The position numbers and the translations under genes are program-made. 64,000 nt of DNA, taken from contig NC_134989.1 in assembly GCF_050947335.1 (NCBI RefSeq), positions 3,527,501 to 3,591,500 on the forward strand. Reading direction: 5' to 3'. The notes under the pieces are model-generated. The model had not been told where the DNA came from and made no database searches. It was given only the letters and a program-made list of their open reading frames with translations. Below, piece by piece: positions 24,430 through 36,560 of this stretch. Origin of the DNA: Megachile rotundata. Taxonomy: Eukaryota; Arthropoda; Insecta; Hymenoptera; Megachilidae. How positions within the stretch are numbered: position 1 is the stretch's first letter; each line of letters starts with the position of its first letter.

Positions 24430-25745
24430 ATTTAAAATTTTCTAACTCACATTTTTATGAACCCTTCCATGCTTCCAACCCTTGATTCTCCAAATTTTTA
24501 AATTTTATTAAAATCTTTATTGGTACTCGTAAATCTAATCTTTTTATACTTACACATAAATTCTTAAAATGTTCTTGATATTTATAGATTAAAACCTCAA
24601 ATATTCTGAATAACTTACAGATCAAATCTTCAAATCTTTTTTTAATACATACTAATATTTTAATAATTAAAATATTTATCATGTTTATAACGTTTACGCA
24701 AATCATAAATTCCACTCATAAATATTCACAAAAATCATTAAGAAGGTGTCATTAATAGGTGTCATAAAATGTGTTTCTTTTCATTGAGAAGGCGGAAGAG
24801 CTAGACTTGATACGATTTTAAATTTAAAACAAGATAAATGTCGTGTACATTATATTATAATACATTATAAATAGAACAGGAATGGATGAAAAAGACACCA
24901 ATCTGTAACGATAAAGAAGAAGAACATAAAAGGAGGAGAAGATAAAAGAAGAACATGAAAAAGTCTACAAACTAATAGATAGTGGATTTGATCGAAAGTT
25001 TAAGAAACTATCCGTGGTTCGAAATCTCGAATCTCGTTCTCCGTGGGGGTGGTTCGGTTTCGGCGAGGGTGAAACAAGTTTTCGAGTTAACGTTGCCTCG
25101 GAAGAGTCTTCAGGGTGGTTGGTCGGTTGGCGTGACTCGGTTCACGGATCGATAAACAACCGGAGGGCTCCCTGTTAACCAGCCTCGGGTCACGAGAATA
25201 TTATTAAGCATGCCGGTGCTTTTCCGACCGAGCAAACGGATCCGGGCTGATCGACTTTTATCGGCTGCTCGGTTCCTCATCATGACAATAAAAAATAGGG
25301 GAACAACGGTCTATTGCTCTTTTGAAATCTAATAATTTCTTTCTTTCATTCTCTGTTTATATTGTGGTATTTATAATGTATACACAGTTAATTTTACTTC
25401 TGTTGAGTTTATTTTATTCATGCAGGGTTTATATACAGAGTTTAGTTAAATTTGTTTCTTTTATACTAATTTAGGTTGTTGAAGTAAAACTCAAGATCAG
25501 TAAACTCGCATTTTAATCTAAAGTCTCCTGACTCTAGGATAATGTCAAATTCGGATATTTATAAAAAGCCCATAGAACATGTGCTAAATCAGTATAAGAA
25601 ACGTGGAGAAGTGGGAAATTTCACTAGATTTCAGTTGCAATGGTGGTTTTCATTAGTTGAAGGAATTATAGGAAATCGGGTTTAATGTAGACTTTCCATA
25701 GATTTTGCGTAAACTCTTGGTAATTTCGTTTTCCTTAATTTCTTA
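24430..25745. other. AT-rich sequence with island at 25010-25290
   Basis: Starts with a short AAATCTTN-type octamer-like tract (24430-24720), then a purine-rich stretch and a CG-rich island. No gene recognised. Confidence 0.5.
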
Positions 25746-25749
25746 AAAT

Positions 25750-26030
25750 ACCAGAAGTTCAGTGTTTTCAATTTATAAATTTCAAAACTTTCAAATCTTC
25801 AAGTTTTTAACTCTCCAAATTTCGGAATTACAAATTTTCAAAACTTTCGAACTTCCCAATTTTTTAATTCCAAATTTTCAAAAATTGTCTAGATTCTAAA
25901 TTGTTCATCTCTCAAATTTAAAAATCTAAAAATTCTCAAATTTACATATTTCTTAATTGTCAAATGTTCAAGCTACCAAAATCTCAAGTCTTGAATTTCC
26001 AAATTTTTTAATTTCTAGATATGCTAGTTT
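25750..26030. repeat. Octamer tract, AAATTTTC type
   Basis: G-poor AAATTTTC, AACTTTCG, AAATTCTC style units at 8-bp spacing. Confidence 0.75.
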
Positions 26031-27160
26031 GAAACAGTGATTAATGAGGAATCAAAATGTTGGCAATATAACCAGACTAAATTGTACCTAACAATAAGGT
26101 CATCTCGTGAAGTAGCATGAGCAACTTACAAGCTGTACCAATTATTCACTACTTCTAATCTACTCAGTATTAAAATTACAATATAGGTCACAATATTAGT
26201 CACTTTCGACGAAAGAACAGCATTATAATCTGATGATTTAGTGTTATGAAATTGTCACTTAACTATCACAAGCTATGTACAGCTCATCCTTCTTGATATT
26301 CTACCTATTCCCAAACAATTAATGCAATTAGATACCTAGTCGTTGTCAATATTTGAGAGAAGGCTAAATATTATTCAAGCAGTTGTGATCGAATCCTTCG
26401 CCACAGCGCGTTCGTATTATTCCTTCGAATAATTTCTCTCCATAACCATAACCCTCGAGCAATGTCGCATTGCATGTCAGCGAAGAAACAGTTTATTGTT
26501 GGCAGAAGGCAATTGGTGTGCAGAAATACATAGCCGGCGAAATAAGTCATGAAAATCGTTTCAACCTTATCATTCAGCTAACTGGAGTGCAAAATCGATT
26601 GATTTTTTTATCTGTATGATCTCTTCCATAATTTACTTTCTCAACAGAAACAAAAAATACTACCGCTAAAATAAAAAAAGCAATTAACGAAGTCGACAAC
26701 AACGAAAGTTCACATAATAAATATTGAATAGTAAAAACATGTTGTTTTGTGTTTCCATAACAGGCGATAAAAACATTAGAAACACGTCAAGCACGATTGC
26801 AACAGGAAATTTTGTATCGCCTGACCATTAACGACATAAAAGTATGTATATTTTAAATAACCACTGCACGTGATGTTTTGTTTCATAAAACATACAAGTA
26901 TTGAAGGTAAAATTTTATCAGATCTTACGTTAGCTTTTTAGGTTAGATTTTATGATTAACTTGTTCTTTTCCTTCTCAATAAAAATTTAACAATAATGCA
27001 AACAGGGGGCACCAGAAATTTATATTTTATTATGGTTAGAATAATTTTAGAATAGTAATATCTCATGGGGTTGTATTTTATTAAATTATATAGCTATAAT
27101 TTCAAAAATATTTCTGTTCGTTAATTGAAGACAACTTATAATTGTAAGATAAAGAATTAT
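26031..27160. other. AT-rich unique sequence
   Basis: No gene or element recognised. Confidence 0.6.
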
Positions 27161-27164
27161 CTAC

Positions 27165-27325
27165 CAGATAACTCTCTGTTACACTATTGTCTGCTAAATA
27201 ATTGACTGCTGGACAACTATGTGTCACATAATTGTCTTATCTGATCTAGTCTGCTATATAATTGACTGCTAATTAATTGTCTGTCATATAATTGATTGTT
27301 GATTAATTTTTCAATTTTTTTAAAT
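27165..27325. repeat. Minisatellite of about 15 bp
   Basis: Recurring ATAATTGACTGCT, ATAATTGTCT and CTGCTAAATA words at 14-16 bp spacing, strongly degenerate. Confidence 0.65.
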
Positions 27326-27576
27326 TGAACAGATCAAAGAAGACAAATTAATATTATATACCAATTATTTTCTAGTAGAAAGTTCAATCAGTTAAGATAA
27401 TTCTGTTCAGATAAATTAGTTTCGTTGAATGTGTTAACATGAATATGTTAAGACGAATCTGTTAAAGTGAATATATTAAGATGAATCTCTTAAATAAATA
27501 TATTAAAATGAATTTGTTAAGACAAATCTGTTAAGATTAATATGTTAAAATGAATCTGGTAAGGTGAAGCTGTTAA

Positions 27577-28498
27577 GGGGTAACACCACTCTAGAGCCCG
27601 AAAAAGAGGCCTAATTTTGACAATTTTTTTTGGAAGAACGATAAACGGAAAAGAATCTCTTTTCAGAGGGTTTATTTAACACATATTGAACTACGACAAA
27701 ATAATTTTTGATTATCATTTTCGTACAAAATGGAGGCGACAGAGCTGATCGGCGGAAACAGCTTTTGTAAAAACACTCCTACGAGAGGACGGATTTTTCG
27801 TTATGTACGAGTCGTGGGATAAAAAATCAAAAGAATTTATAATCCATGTACAATTGGCTTTGGAAGTACGTAGGGGTTTTTTGATTAATCAATTTTTATG
27901 GAAGTTATGCGTTTTTTAAGGAATGAATCGACTTTTTGCATGAAAAATGTGCACTAAATTGTTTATAAAAAAAAAAGTTTACATTCAATCAAAAAACGGC
28001 TACGTACTTCCAAGGACAATATTGTTGTGCAGCTACTGTAAAAATTTCAATTCAATCCACGCAGTAGTCACCGAGAAATCCGTCCTCCCAGTATGAAGAA
28101 ACTGGTTTCGAGAAAAACGCGTTTGAAGTTTTATGAACATTTTGATCCGTAAATTCTCTGTTCACCGCTAATCTGCAATGCCTGTACTATACATTTGGCT
28201 ATCCAGATCGGTGTTTGCTACCTTCTCTAGCTTTCTGGATACTTCTGTTTGTTTTGTAGGATACAAGTAAACTTATTATTTTAAATGATAACAATAATAC
28301 GAAAGCGATGAATTGCAACATACCGCGTGAGTACTCAGTGCGCGCTCTGAGGCGCTGCGGCAAAATTGATAATTGAGCCATTTAAAATTTGTTTTCCACT
28401 ATAAATCAAACGGTATTCTGTTCTTAAGACCCTAAAGTATTGTTTTAGCAAAGAAAAAAAAAATCGACATACTGAAAATCCTAGAGTGGTGTTACCCC
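27577..28498. mobile_element. TTAA-site non-autonomous DNA transposon
   Basis: The 922-bp element is flanked by TTAA at 27573-27576 and 28499-28502. Its 18-bp perfect inverted repeats are GGGGTAACACCACTCTAG. TTAA duplication is known for piggyBac and Kolobok superfamilies; I cannot choose between them. No transposase frame is present. The interior holds a diverged inverted repeat: GGAAGTACGTAGGGGTTTTT near 27865 pairs with the segment near 28000, and GAGGACGGATTT near 27785 pairs with AAATCCGTCCTC near 28078. The element can therefore fold into a long imperfect hairpin. Confidence 0.9.
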
Positions 28499-28562
28499 TT
28501 AAGAAGAATTTCACAAAATGAATCATGTAATATGAACCTATTAATACGAATAAGATAATATG

Positions 28563-29316
28563 TGTAACCGTTCGTACGAGGTTACTCGCGCCGCGAACTG
28601 ATCGCACGGATTTTTTAATTCCGTGCCACAAGGTCGTAAATCTCGTGACTCGTTTGGCTACGATCCTTCGCGACGCGCTGCTCTGCCGACTTAACTTTGG
28701 AGCAGTAGTTCAAAGTGAATCCGAACGATTGACTCAGAAAAATGGTTAAATCCGTAACGTTTGACTTATTGAAAAATTCGGTTCGACTGTTATGATCTCT
28801 TCGAATGTGAGATATGTTCTGTTCGAATGAAAATTCTGTTCTGACTTAGCTCTCGATCGTGCGAGCTAAGGAGCCCTGGCGAAAGTTTTGGAAACACGCT
28901 GATTGGTCATCATTCGATTTTTGATTTTCCAATCAACGTGTCCCTTGACTTTCTCCCACCCTTCCGTTACGCCCTTAGCGCGTTTCTTTAGGAAGGTGGG
29001 ACGGTACCAGAGCGTACGTGAGAAATCTGCAAGTCCGGCAACGCCGGGGTTTTCCTCTGGGTCTCAGGCCCGATGGCCGTAAAGTACCGTAACGAATGTA
29101 CCGTCGAAATGACCCTTCAGAATTACCGAATTTATGACAGGAATTGGCTGTCGAGGACGAAACGAAATTAAAAATTTAACGCTATTGTACGAAAAAAGGT
29201 AAATGAGTATTGCAGAAAGTAAGGAAAAAGTCTTTCTCAAAAATAGCCTTTGTCGCGGACCTATCATAAACTCTCCAAGCGGAATCCTCACGTACCGTGT
29301 TCCAACGGTTGGAACA
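28563..29316. mobile_element. Probable solo LTR
   Basis: The 754-bp sequence starts TGTAACCG and ends GGTTGGAACA, the TG...CA pattern of an LTR. It is flanked by a 5-bp direct repeat ATATG (28558-28562 and 29317-29321). It is far more GC- and CG-rich than its surroundings and contains no coding region. The 5-bp duplication and TGT/ACA ends fit a gypsy- or BEL-type LTR left after recombination. A small DNA transposon with a 10-bp AACCGTT-containing terminal repeat is a less likely alternative. The orientation is not known. Confidence 0.78.
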
Positions 29317-29405
29317 ATATGAATCCATTAAGATGATTTTGATAATAAATCTGTTAAGACGAATTTGATAAAATAAATCGATTGAGATGAATCTGTTAAA
29401 ATGTA

Positions 29406-29979
29406 ACATAGATAGTATCAAAACGTCCAGCCATGATGGTATCACGATAGATTTATCTTTACCATTACAATCATCATCACGGTTCACTTGAAGCGTGTCT
29501 AAAACGCGAAACGAAAGAAAAAGAAGGATCAGCAGAACAGTAACCTGCAGCACAAAAACTTTCATGAAGCTGAACCCTCGAATCCCTTTCAATCTTGCCG
29601 TGATATTTAAAGAGCCGCCTCGAGCAGTGACTGCTACCACAACGCGTTTCCTAATGCAAAACGAAGAAAACGACCCGTTTTAAAGTAAGTCGTTACTTAA
29701 CCACAATTCTCTGCAAGAAGGCTGCGACCACATAGCCAGTCTAACATAGGTGGTAAGAAAAAGCGAAATAATGGACTGGCCACCGTATGGGATGCCCATA
29801 GACGCCATATGGTCATTCATGTTATCGTGTCCACACGCGTGTTTATTCTATCTACACGTTACCAATCGCTCCTCATCAGATATAACCAGTGAATCGAGTG
29901 AACCGTGATAAACATGAGTTAAGTGATAAAAAATATACTTATCAAGGAAGCATCGTAAACATACATGGGATTAGGGAAA
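29406..29979. other. Unique sequence
   Basis: Moderately GC-rich. The 152-codon minus-strand frame that begins here (29640) runs through the minisatellite into the LTR, so it cannot be a host gene as it stands. Nothing else recognised. Confidence 0.55.
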
Positions 29980-31010
29980 ATATGTAAAATTGCCAATTTT
30001 ATAAATTTATGAATTTTCCCACTTTTAAATACTGAAATTTTTAAATTTCCAAAATTTACAATTTTTAAGACACAAAATTTATGAACTCCTAAATTTATAA
30101 AAGTTTCTAAAATATCTAAAATCTCAGTTTTTCAAATTTCTAGATATCCGAATTATCAAATTTTCACATTTCTGAATTTGAAATTTTGAAACACAAATCC
30201 GCAAATTCCAGGTTCTCAAATTTATGAATTCTTGAATTTTGAAACTTCCAAATGTTCGAATCCTTAAGCACTTAAATTTTTAAACCACTTTTCTAAATAT
30301 TCCACGTTCCCGAATTTCCAAATTTTCAAATTTCCTTAATTCTAAATTTTTTAACTTTTCAAGTATCTTGATTACGAAATGTCCGAATTCTGAAAACCTT
30401 AAATTTTCAGAATTCTAAATATCCAAATCGTCAAATTTCGATATTCACAAATTTTCAAATTTTACGAATTCTCAAATCTCCAATTTTCAAACAATTGAAT
30501 TTTTGAATTTTCAAATTTCCAAATTTGCGAATCTACAAACATATAATTCCCAAATTTCCTAATGCTTACATTTCTAAATTTCTCAATTTCTCAATTTTTC
30601 AATGTCCCAATTTCTCAATTTCTCACTTTCTCACTTTCTCAATTACACAATTTCCCAATTTCTTAATTTCTCAGTTTCTCAATTTTTCAATTTCTTAATT
30701 TCTCAATTTCTCAATTTCTCAATTTCTCAATTTTACAATTTTACAATTTTACAATTTCTCAATTCCTAAAAGCCCAAATTCCTAAATTCCTAAATTACTA
30801 GAAGCCCAAATTCCCCAATTCCCAAATTCCCAAAATTCCAAATTCCCAAATTCTCAAATTCCCAAATTCCCAAATTCCCAAATTTCCAAATTCCCAAATT
30901 CCTAAATTCCCAAATTCCCAAATTCCCAAATTCCTGAATTTTTAAATTTTCAAATTTCCGTATTTGTAAATTACCAAATCTCCAGATTCTTAATCCTTCC
31001 CCAAATTTTC
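29980..31010. repeat. Long octamer tract with shifting consensus
   Basis: About 1 kb almost devoid of G. It passes from degenerate AAATTTNN units through TTTCTCAA (30580-30730) and TTTTACAA to AAATTCCC (30780-30940). The 8-bp spacing is retained across most of these changes. It is a clear example of several local expansions within one octamer field. Confidence 0.9.
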
Positions 31011-32655
31011 AAATCTTTAAAAATTCTTGAGCTCCATAATGTGGGCGGTCTCTTCCAATTTTATTGCAATATTTCCAAAATATTCAACTTTCTGCATTTT
31101 CCGCTTTATAAAATCCTAATCTACTGCAGTTAATTTATAAATTTATTTATAAATTTTCAAATTTTCAAACATCTGATTTCCTAAATTAAACTTATCATAT
31201 GTCATTTTTATTCCATATTTCCACTTCTCTTTGCACCTTTCATCAAATCTAAAGCTTGTATAATAAAAATTCAGCTGTTGTAGCATACAATCTGCCAAAA
31301 ATCTAGATTAAAATCAGTATCTAACGCCTCGTACGGTGTCAGAAATGAACGCAGAATCCGTCGAAATCAGCCAACATTTTCCCACAAATCGGGGTGGAGG
31401 GGGAAAATAATCTAGAGGCGCAATTCTAATCGCTGTACACCCGCCATAACCATGGTGTATACCGAATGGAAAGAACACAGGGAGCAGAAACAGCTGGCGC
31501 ATAATGGTCGTTTCACCCCCGACGGTGGCTTTCAGTTTCTGTCGTGCAGTTATGAGTGGCATTAAGAACGTCTGTGGCTTGGATAATTTCGTTGCGGTCC
31601 CGCGTTATTCTGCCTGCCTTCCCTTTTATTCTTTATCTTCCACAGGTTTCGTGATATTGCCATCGAAAACGTTAAAGAATCCTGCGGTGCGTGACGCTCA
31701 CCTGCCATGACCTCGTTCCATGGACAGCTGATAGCATGGGACACCGGAACTTGGCTTCTTTCCCTTCGATTTCTTGTCAACTGCTCGATCTTCTTTCTTC
31801 AGGTTCCAGTAAATTAACCACCAGTTCGATGAACAGTATTTTCAAGGCTTAACCCCCTCATGCATGTTGATCACATATGAATATATTTATGTTAATTCGT
31901 TTTTCTTCATTGTTATTTATACCATTTTTTTAATGTAATGGGAATTTAATTTTTCTCTATAGTTGTTTATATCATTTTTTTTAATGTAATAGAGTTTTAA
32001 TTTATCTGTTACGAGCAATATGGAATTAGTAATTGTTTCTTTATTGGTCAGTAACTATCACATTGAATTTTAATTTGGTAGATGATCATATGTTGTAAGT
32101 ATTAATAATCATCGCATGCTATTATAAATTCAATATTATTACAAATCAATGTTATTTAGTACTATTTACTATGATTTAAATTTATTATAATTATACAAGC
32201 CAATATTATTATAAACCGTTGCATATTGATTGTGCAGATAATGAAATAATTATAATTTATTATTTAAGTTTTTGTCTGTACACTATGATAAATATCTAGG
32301 AAACCTTTTTCCTATTTTGTATTATCCGAAGTAGATATTCCAAAGACCCATGGAAACATTTGCAAATGTTTCATTAATATTAAAGGAAACGCTAATATGT
32401 CAAAACCATATTATCTAAAGAAATATTATAGGTAATATTCGCCATGGTAATAATATGAATACATAACACAATAAAGTAAACGATTACTGCGATTCTTTTA
32501 CAGCAATAGTTGTAATGCTACCTCTCTGCATTGCGGTTACCGGAAGTGAATTATAAAAGTAACGAAACTGAGAAATGTCGTGCAGAAAAATAGCAAAACT
32601 CAACGAAAAATGAAGTTTCATTCGTTGATAGTAATAAGGAAGGATTGTTGTTAGA
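31011..32655. other. Unique sequence with GC-rich island at 31320-31790
   Basis: The island has opposing open frames of 68-82 codons with no recognisable product. The pyrimidine-rich TTCCACAG at 31637-31644 could be a splice acceptor, but the frame after it stops within about 20 codons. The rest is AT-rich. Confidence 0.5.
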
Positions 32656-32659
32656 ATAA

Positions 32660-32778
32660 TTATTCAGGATTTCGGTAATCGTTGATGATTTCGATGTAGG
32701 CATCGAGGTACCCCGTCGCCGCAGTGCTGGCGCAGCGCCCTGACCTCAAAACATCGCCATGGATCGATAGAAAACTTC
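32660..32778 (-). CDS. Candidate terminal exon, low confidence
   Basis: On the minus strand a frame reads GYLDAYIEIINDYRNPE and then TAA (stop at 32660-32662). Almost every codon in this end ends in C or G or is otherwise typical coding usage (TAC, CTC, GCC, ATC), in contrast with the surrounding AT-rich DNA. The frame is open upstream only as far as a TAG about 39 codons back, so it would have to be a last exon spliced in after an AG. The best-looking acceptor, GGTCAG, lacks a good pyrimidine tract. A different frame over the same bases is the longer ORF (to 32894). No family was recognised; this may be a chance ORF in a GC island. Confidence 0.2.
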
Positions 32779-32894
32779 CTTCCTACCCTTTCTGTTGCGT
32801 TCGCCAACTGGACTTCACGACAGCTCGAGAAATACCGCAAGAAAAATTTTTTTAAATTGAGAAACATTTTTGAAGATTGTAACCAGGTTTGCAA

Positions 32895-33360
32895 CCTGTA
32901 AAACTTTGTTTTGGTGCCACATACCTTTTCTTTTACTGTATGATGTAATAGTACTTAATACATATAGATGAAGTATAATGAGTTTGAGTATCGGAATTTA
33001 GCAGTTAAATAGGTATACGTTGCTAAAATTTAGTAGTTTTTTAAAACACTATTACATACAGGAAGATACAAGAAGGAACAATACTTTTTTAATGTTTAAG
33101 AAGAATTGTTTAATAAGTAATATCAACAGTTTTAATTATAACATAAGAATTCAAAATATGAACAATAATTAATCATAATATATGAGACACAATTCAGTTG
33201 TGCACCGGTAAAATAGCATACATAAGTAAAATAAGGGAATTTCGGAAGGGCTGAGATAGCGATGCAGTACTTTACAAATATTAAATTTTAGTAACGCATA
33301 ACTTTTGAGTTAATAAATTTCGACTCTCAAAATCACTAACTTTCACTTATATTTGTCGAA
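32895..33360. other. AT-rich unique sequence
   Basis: Nothing recognised. Confidence 0.6.
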
Positions 33361-33399
33361 TATTATCTGATTAGGGTGTGAGGCACTTGAAGACTTGAT

Positions 33400-35000
33400 G
33401 AGTTAGAAATTTTTGAGAGCCAGAAATTTGTAAATATGTCAATTTGTAAGGATTTAGACAGTTCAAAATTAAAAATCGAATAGTTTTGAAGATAGAAATT
33501 ACAAAATTTTCAAGTTTAAAATTTCCCGAATTATCATTTGTCATATTATAATTCTCGAGTTTCTGTATCTTTAAACTGATAAAAATTCAGGTGGACTAAA
33601 TTTAGAAAACTAAATATTTTCGAAAATAGAAATGATGAATCTTTTAGGTGTAAAAACTTCCGAAGTTTTGAACTTTTAATTTTCGAATTCTTAAACTTTT
33701 ATATTTTTGAATTTCTCAATTTACAAGCTTTCGAATCTCTAAATTATATTATTTTCAAGCATCCATATATTTAATTTATACTTAATCATTTTCAAACCTA
33801 AGAATCGGGACACTTTCAAATTTTCTAATTTATATTTTATTGAAATAAAAAATTTGGAAACTTGCAAAGTTGCAAATCTTTAAATTATTAATTTTGAGAA
33901 CGTTCAAACATATAAGTATTCAAATTGTCAAACTTTCAAATACATAAAGTTGCAAATATAGAAATTTTCACATTTACAAACTTTCAAGTGTTCAAATTTC
34001 CAGAATTTGCTAATTTTATGACTAAGAAATTCGGAAATTTCTCAGTCTTTCCATTTTTCAATTTATACTTTTTAAATAAATTTGTCTACTTATAAAAATA
34101 TAAACTTTCAAACTTAAAATTTTCTAAATATAATATTTGAAAAAAGCTTAAAAATATAATAATTCAGTCATTTTTTTTATTCAAAATTGAGAAATTTAAA
34201 AATTATACAACCGTCAAATTTACAAACATTAAAATTTATTTTTTGACTTTAAATTTATATACGTAATAATTTTTAAGCATTGAAGTCTTGAAATTCAAAA
34301 GTACGAGAATTTATTAACTTTCCAACTTACAAATTTACAAAATTTCGAACTAAGAATATTTTAATAAATTTCGCAATTTTCAAATTCACGAATTCTTAAA
34401 TTTTCAAAAGTTCAGATTCAGAAATTTGGAAACCTGCACATTCTTATGATTTCAAACTTATAAATTTTCAATTATAAATCTTCAAATTTAGAAATATCAA
34501 TATTTACAAACTTCTAAGTTTTTAGATCAGGAATTTGAGAATCTCCAAATATAGAAATTCAATTATTTTTAAATGTAGGAATTTTTAAGCTTCACACAAA
34601 GAAATTTCGAAAATTTCGAAATCATTGTTTACATTTGTAACGTTTTAAATTTATTAATTATCCAATCTACAAATTTGGAGAGATTACAAATTCGAGATTA
34701 CAGAAACTTTTCAACCTGGCGAATATTCAAAGTTACAAATTCCATAATCTTCAAATTAAAGAATATACAAAATTAAAGATTTTTTAATTTTCAAACTATC
34801 AAATAATTAAGATAATAAATTAAAAAATCTTCAAACAAAATAATATTTAAAATTACAAATGTAAAATTTTCGACCAAAGGAATATTTAATATTACAAATT
34901 TCAAAATCTTTAAATTATCAAATATTCAAAGTTATAAACTTCTAAGTTCCTCAATTTAAAAACTTGCAAATTTACAAATATATTCAATTTCCCAATATTT
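33400..35000. repeat. Long degenerate octamer tract
   Basis: About 1.6 kb of AAATTTNN-like units with recurring 8-bp spacing, heavily diverged, including CAAATTTACAAA, AAACTTTC and AAATTCAG variants. It is the longest octamer field in the window and lacks a dominant consensus. Confidence 0.75.
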
Positions 35001-36105
35001 AATTATAGTATAACGTTTTGTATTTTTCCTCCATTAATTCATAACCAACATAAACCACAGTTGCAATCAAATCACCATAGTACGCTAATGCCATACATTA
35101 ATCAAGAGGAAATGAAATTTCCGTATCGAACAGATATTTAAGTCCTAACAAATTCTCCGCAAAGGTACGATAACACATTTGTTCGCACGAAAGTATCCCT
35201 TATACGATCTAATCACATTTCATTAATACGATGTGCAACACAGATACCTATTAAAGGCCATAAAAAGGCAGATCGTATATTTTCAATTGGCCATAAGTTA
35301 ACGAGCAAAATATGATTCTCAAGCACCACAATTTTCTCCGCGCTAGTCGTTCATTTAGTACCCTAACGCTCTGAAATCACAGCAATCACCTTTTACCTGG
35401 ACAAGAAAAGGGAAAAGTTGTCTATTCCTCGAGGCAACAAAAACAATCATCGGCGCTAATCATTTCTCGTTTCAGCGAAGAAAAAGCAGCCGTAAGCGCA
35501 ACTTCCGGTGGCCGTTGTATCATCAACACGACCAGACCTCTTTTTCCGAGTCAAGGCCGTTGAGGAGCTCCTCGAGGATCATCGAGCTTGTTCGCTCGAA
35601 TTTCTCACGGTTCTTCGAGTCGAGAGGATTCTGTTGAAAACGCGAACCACCAACGGTGTGTCGCTAAACGAACCGTGATTTTTCTTCCCCCTTTCGCTTG
35701 TTAAACGAGCTGCTAAGCCCGCTATCTAAACATAGTCTCTGCGTTTTTCGAGCGGAGTCTAGCGTGGGTCACGCTGCCCTGTCAGGATACATGGATCGAG
35801 GAAGAGTAACAGAGTTTATCGCGGCTACGGCTTCCTGCTGCTTTACGAGCTTTCGATAGAACGGTTCCGTGGGTCGAATAGTACCCGGACACGATTTAAC
35901 CCCTCACACGCTACGGGGTGCAGAGAATATGTAGCGGGCTTAAGTTTATAGCTATTGGTGGATGTAGTATTTTTGTTTCGGATGGGACCAGATTTCGTAT
36001 CTTTATTAGAAATGATAAAGAAAATAGTAATAAATGATAAAGAAAAATAAAAAATGGATCGAGTAGATTTTAGAAATTTGGGAATTTGTGTGAGTCGACG
36101 TTTAT
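35001..36105. other. Unique sequence with GC-rich island at 35430-35900
   Basis: A CG-rich island in AT-rich flanks. A 103-codon minus-strand frame (35843-36154) spans the island edge and octamer-like sequence; I do not consider it a gene. Confidence 0.5.
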
Positions 36106-36560
36106 TACTTAGGGTTGAACAATTTGGAAACTTAGTATCTGAGGATTTGGACAAGATGTGAAGATTTTGGGATTTTGGAGATCTGGAGATTAGAAAGTTT
36201 GGGATATGGGAAATTTGTAATACATTTATTAATATGAACGTTTCAGACTGGAGATTTGGAAATTTGAAATTTTGAACACGTGGATATTCAAAATTTGGAA
36301 ATTGGATATTTGCAACTTTGGAAATTGGAGATTTGAAATTTGGAACTATTCGTTTTTAGAACTACAAAATTTGGGAATTAAAGAATTGAAAAACTGAGAA
36401 CTTAAAATTTTTAAAAATTGAACATTGGAAAATTGAAATTTGGATATTTAGATATTTGGAAATTTGGAAATTTGGGAATTTTGAAATTTGAATTGTCAGA
36501 AAGTAAGAAATTTGGGAATTTAAAGATTATCAAAAGAAAGTAGAAATTTCTAAATTAGAA
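36106..36560. repeat. Octamer tract, GAAATTTG type
   Basis: Units such as GGAAATTT, GGGATTTT, GAAATTTG at 8-bp spacing. This strand is G-containing and C-poor, the mirror polarity of the tract at 30.0-31.0 kb. Confidence 0.82.

Larger units (their letters stand above)
27427..29405. repeat. 14-bp minisatellite split by two insertions
   Basis: Units such as GAATATGTTAAGAC and GAATCTGTTAAAGT repeat at 14-bp spacing at 27427-27576. The array resumes at 28499-28562 and again at 29317-29405. The gaps are filled by a TTAA-site element and a solo LTR, so all three blocks were one array of about 300 bp. Confidence 0.88.

Noticed and set aside
29182..29640. 152-codon minus-strand open frame
   Set aside because: It runs from unique DNA through minisatellite into the solo LTR, so it was created by the insertion and has no gene-like features.
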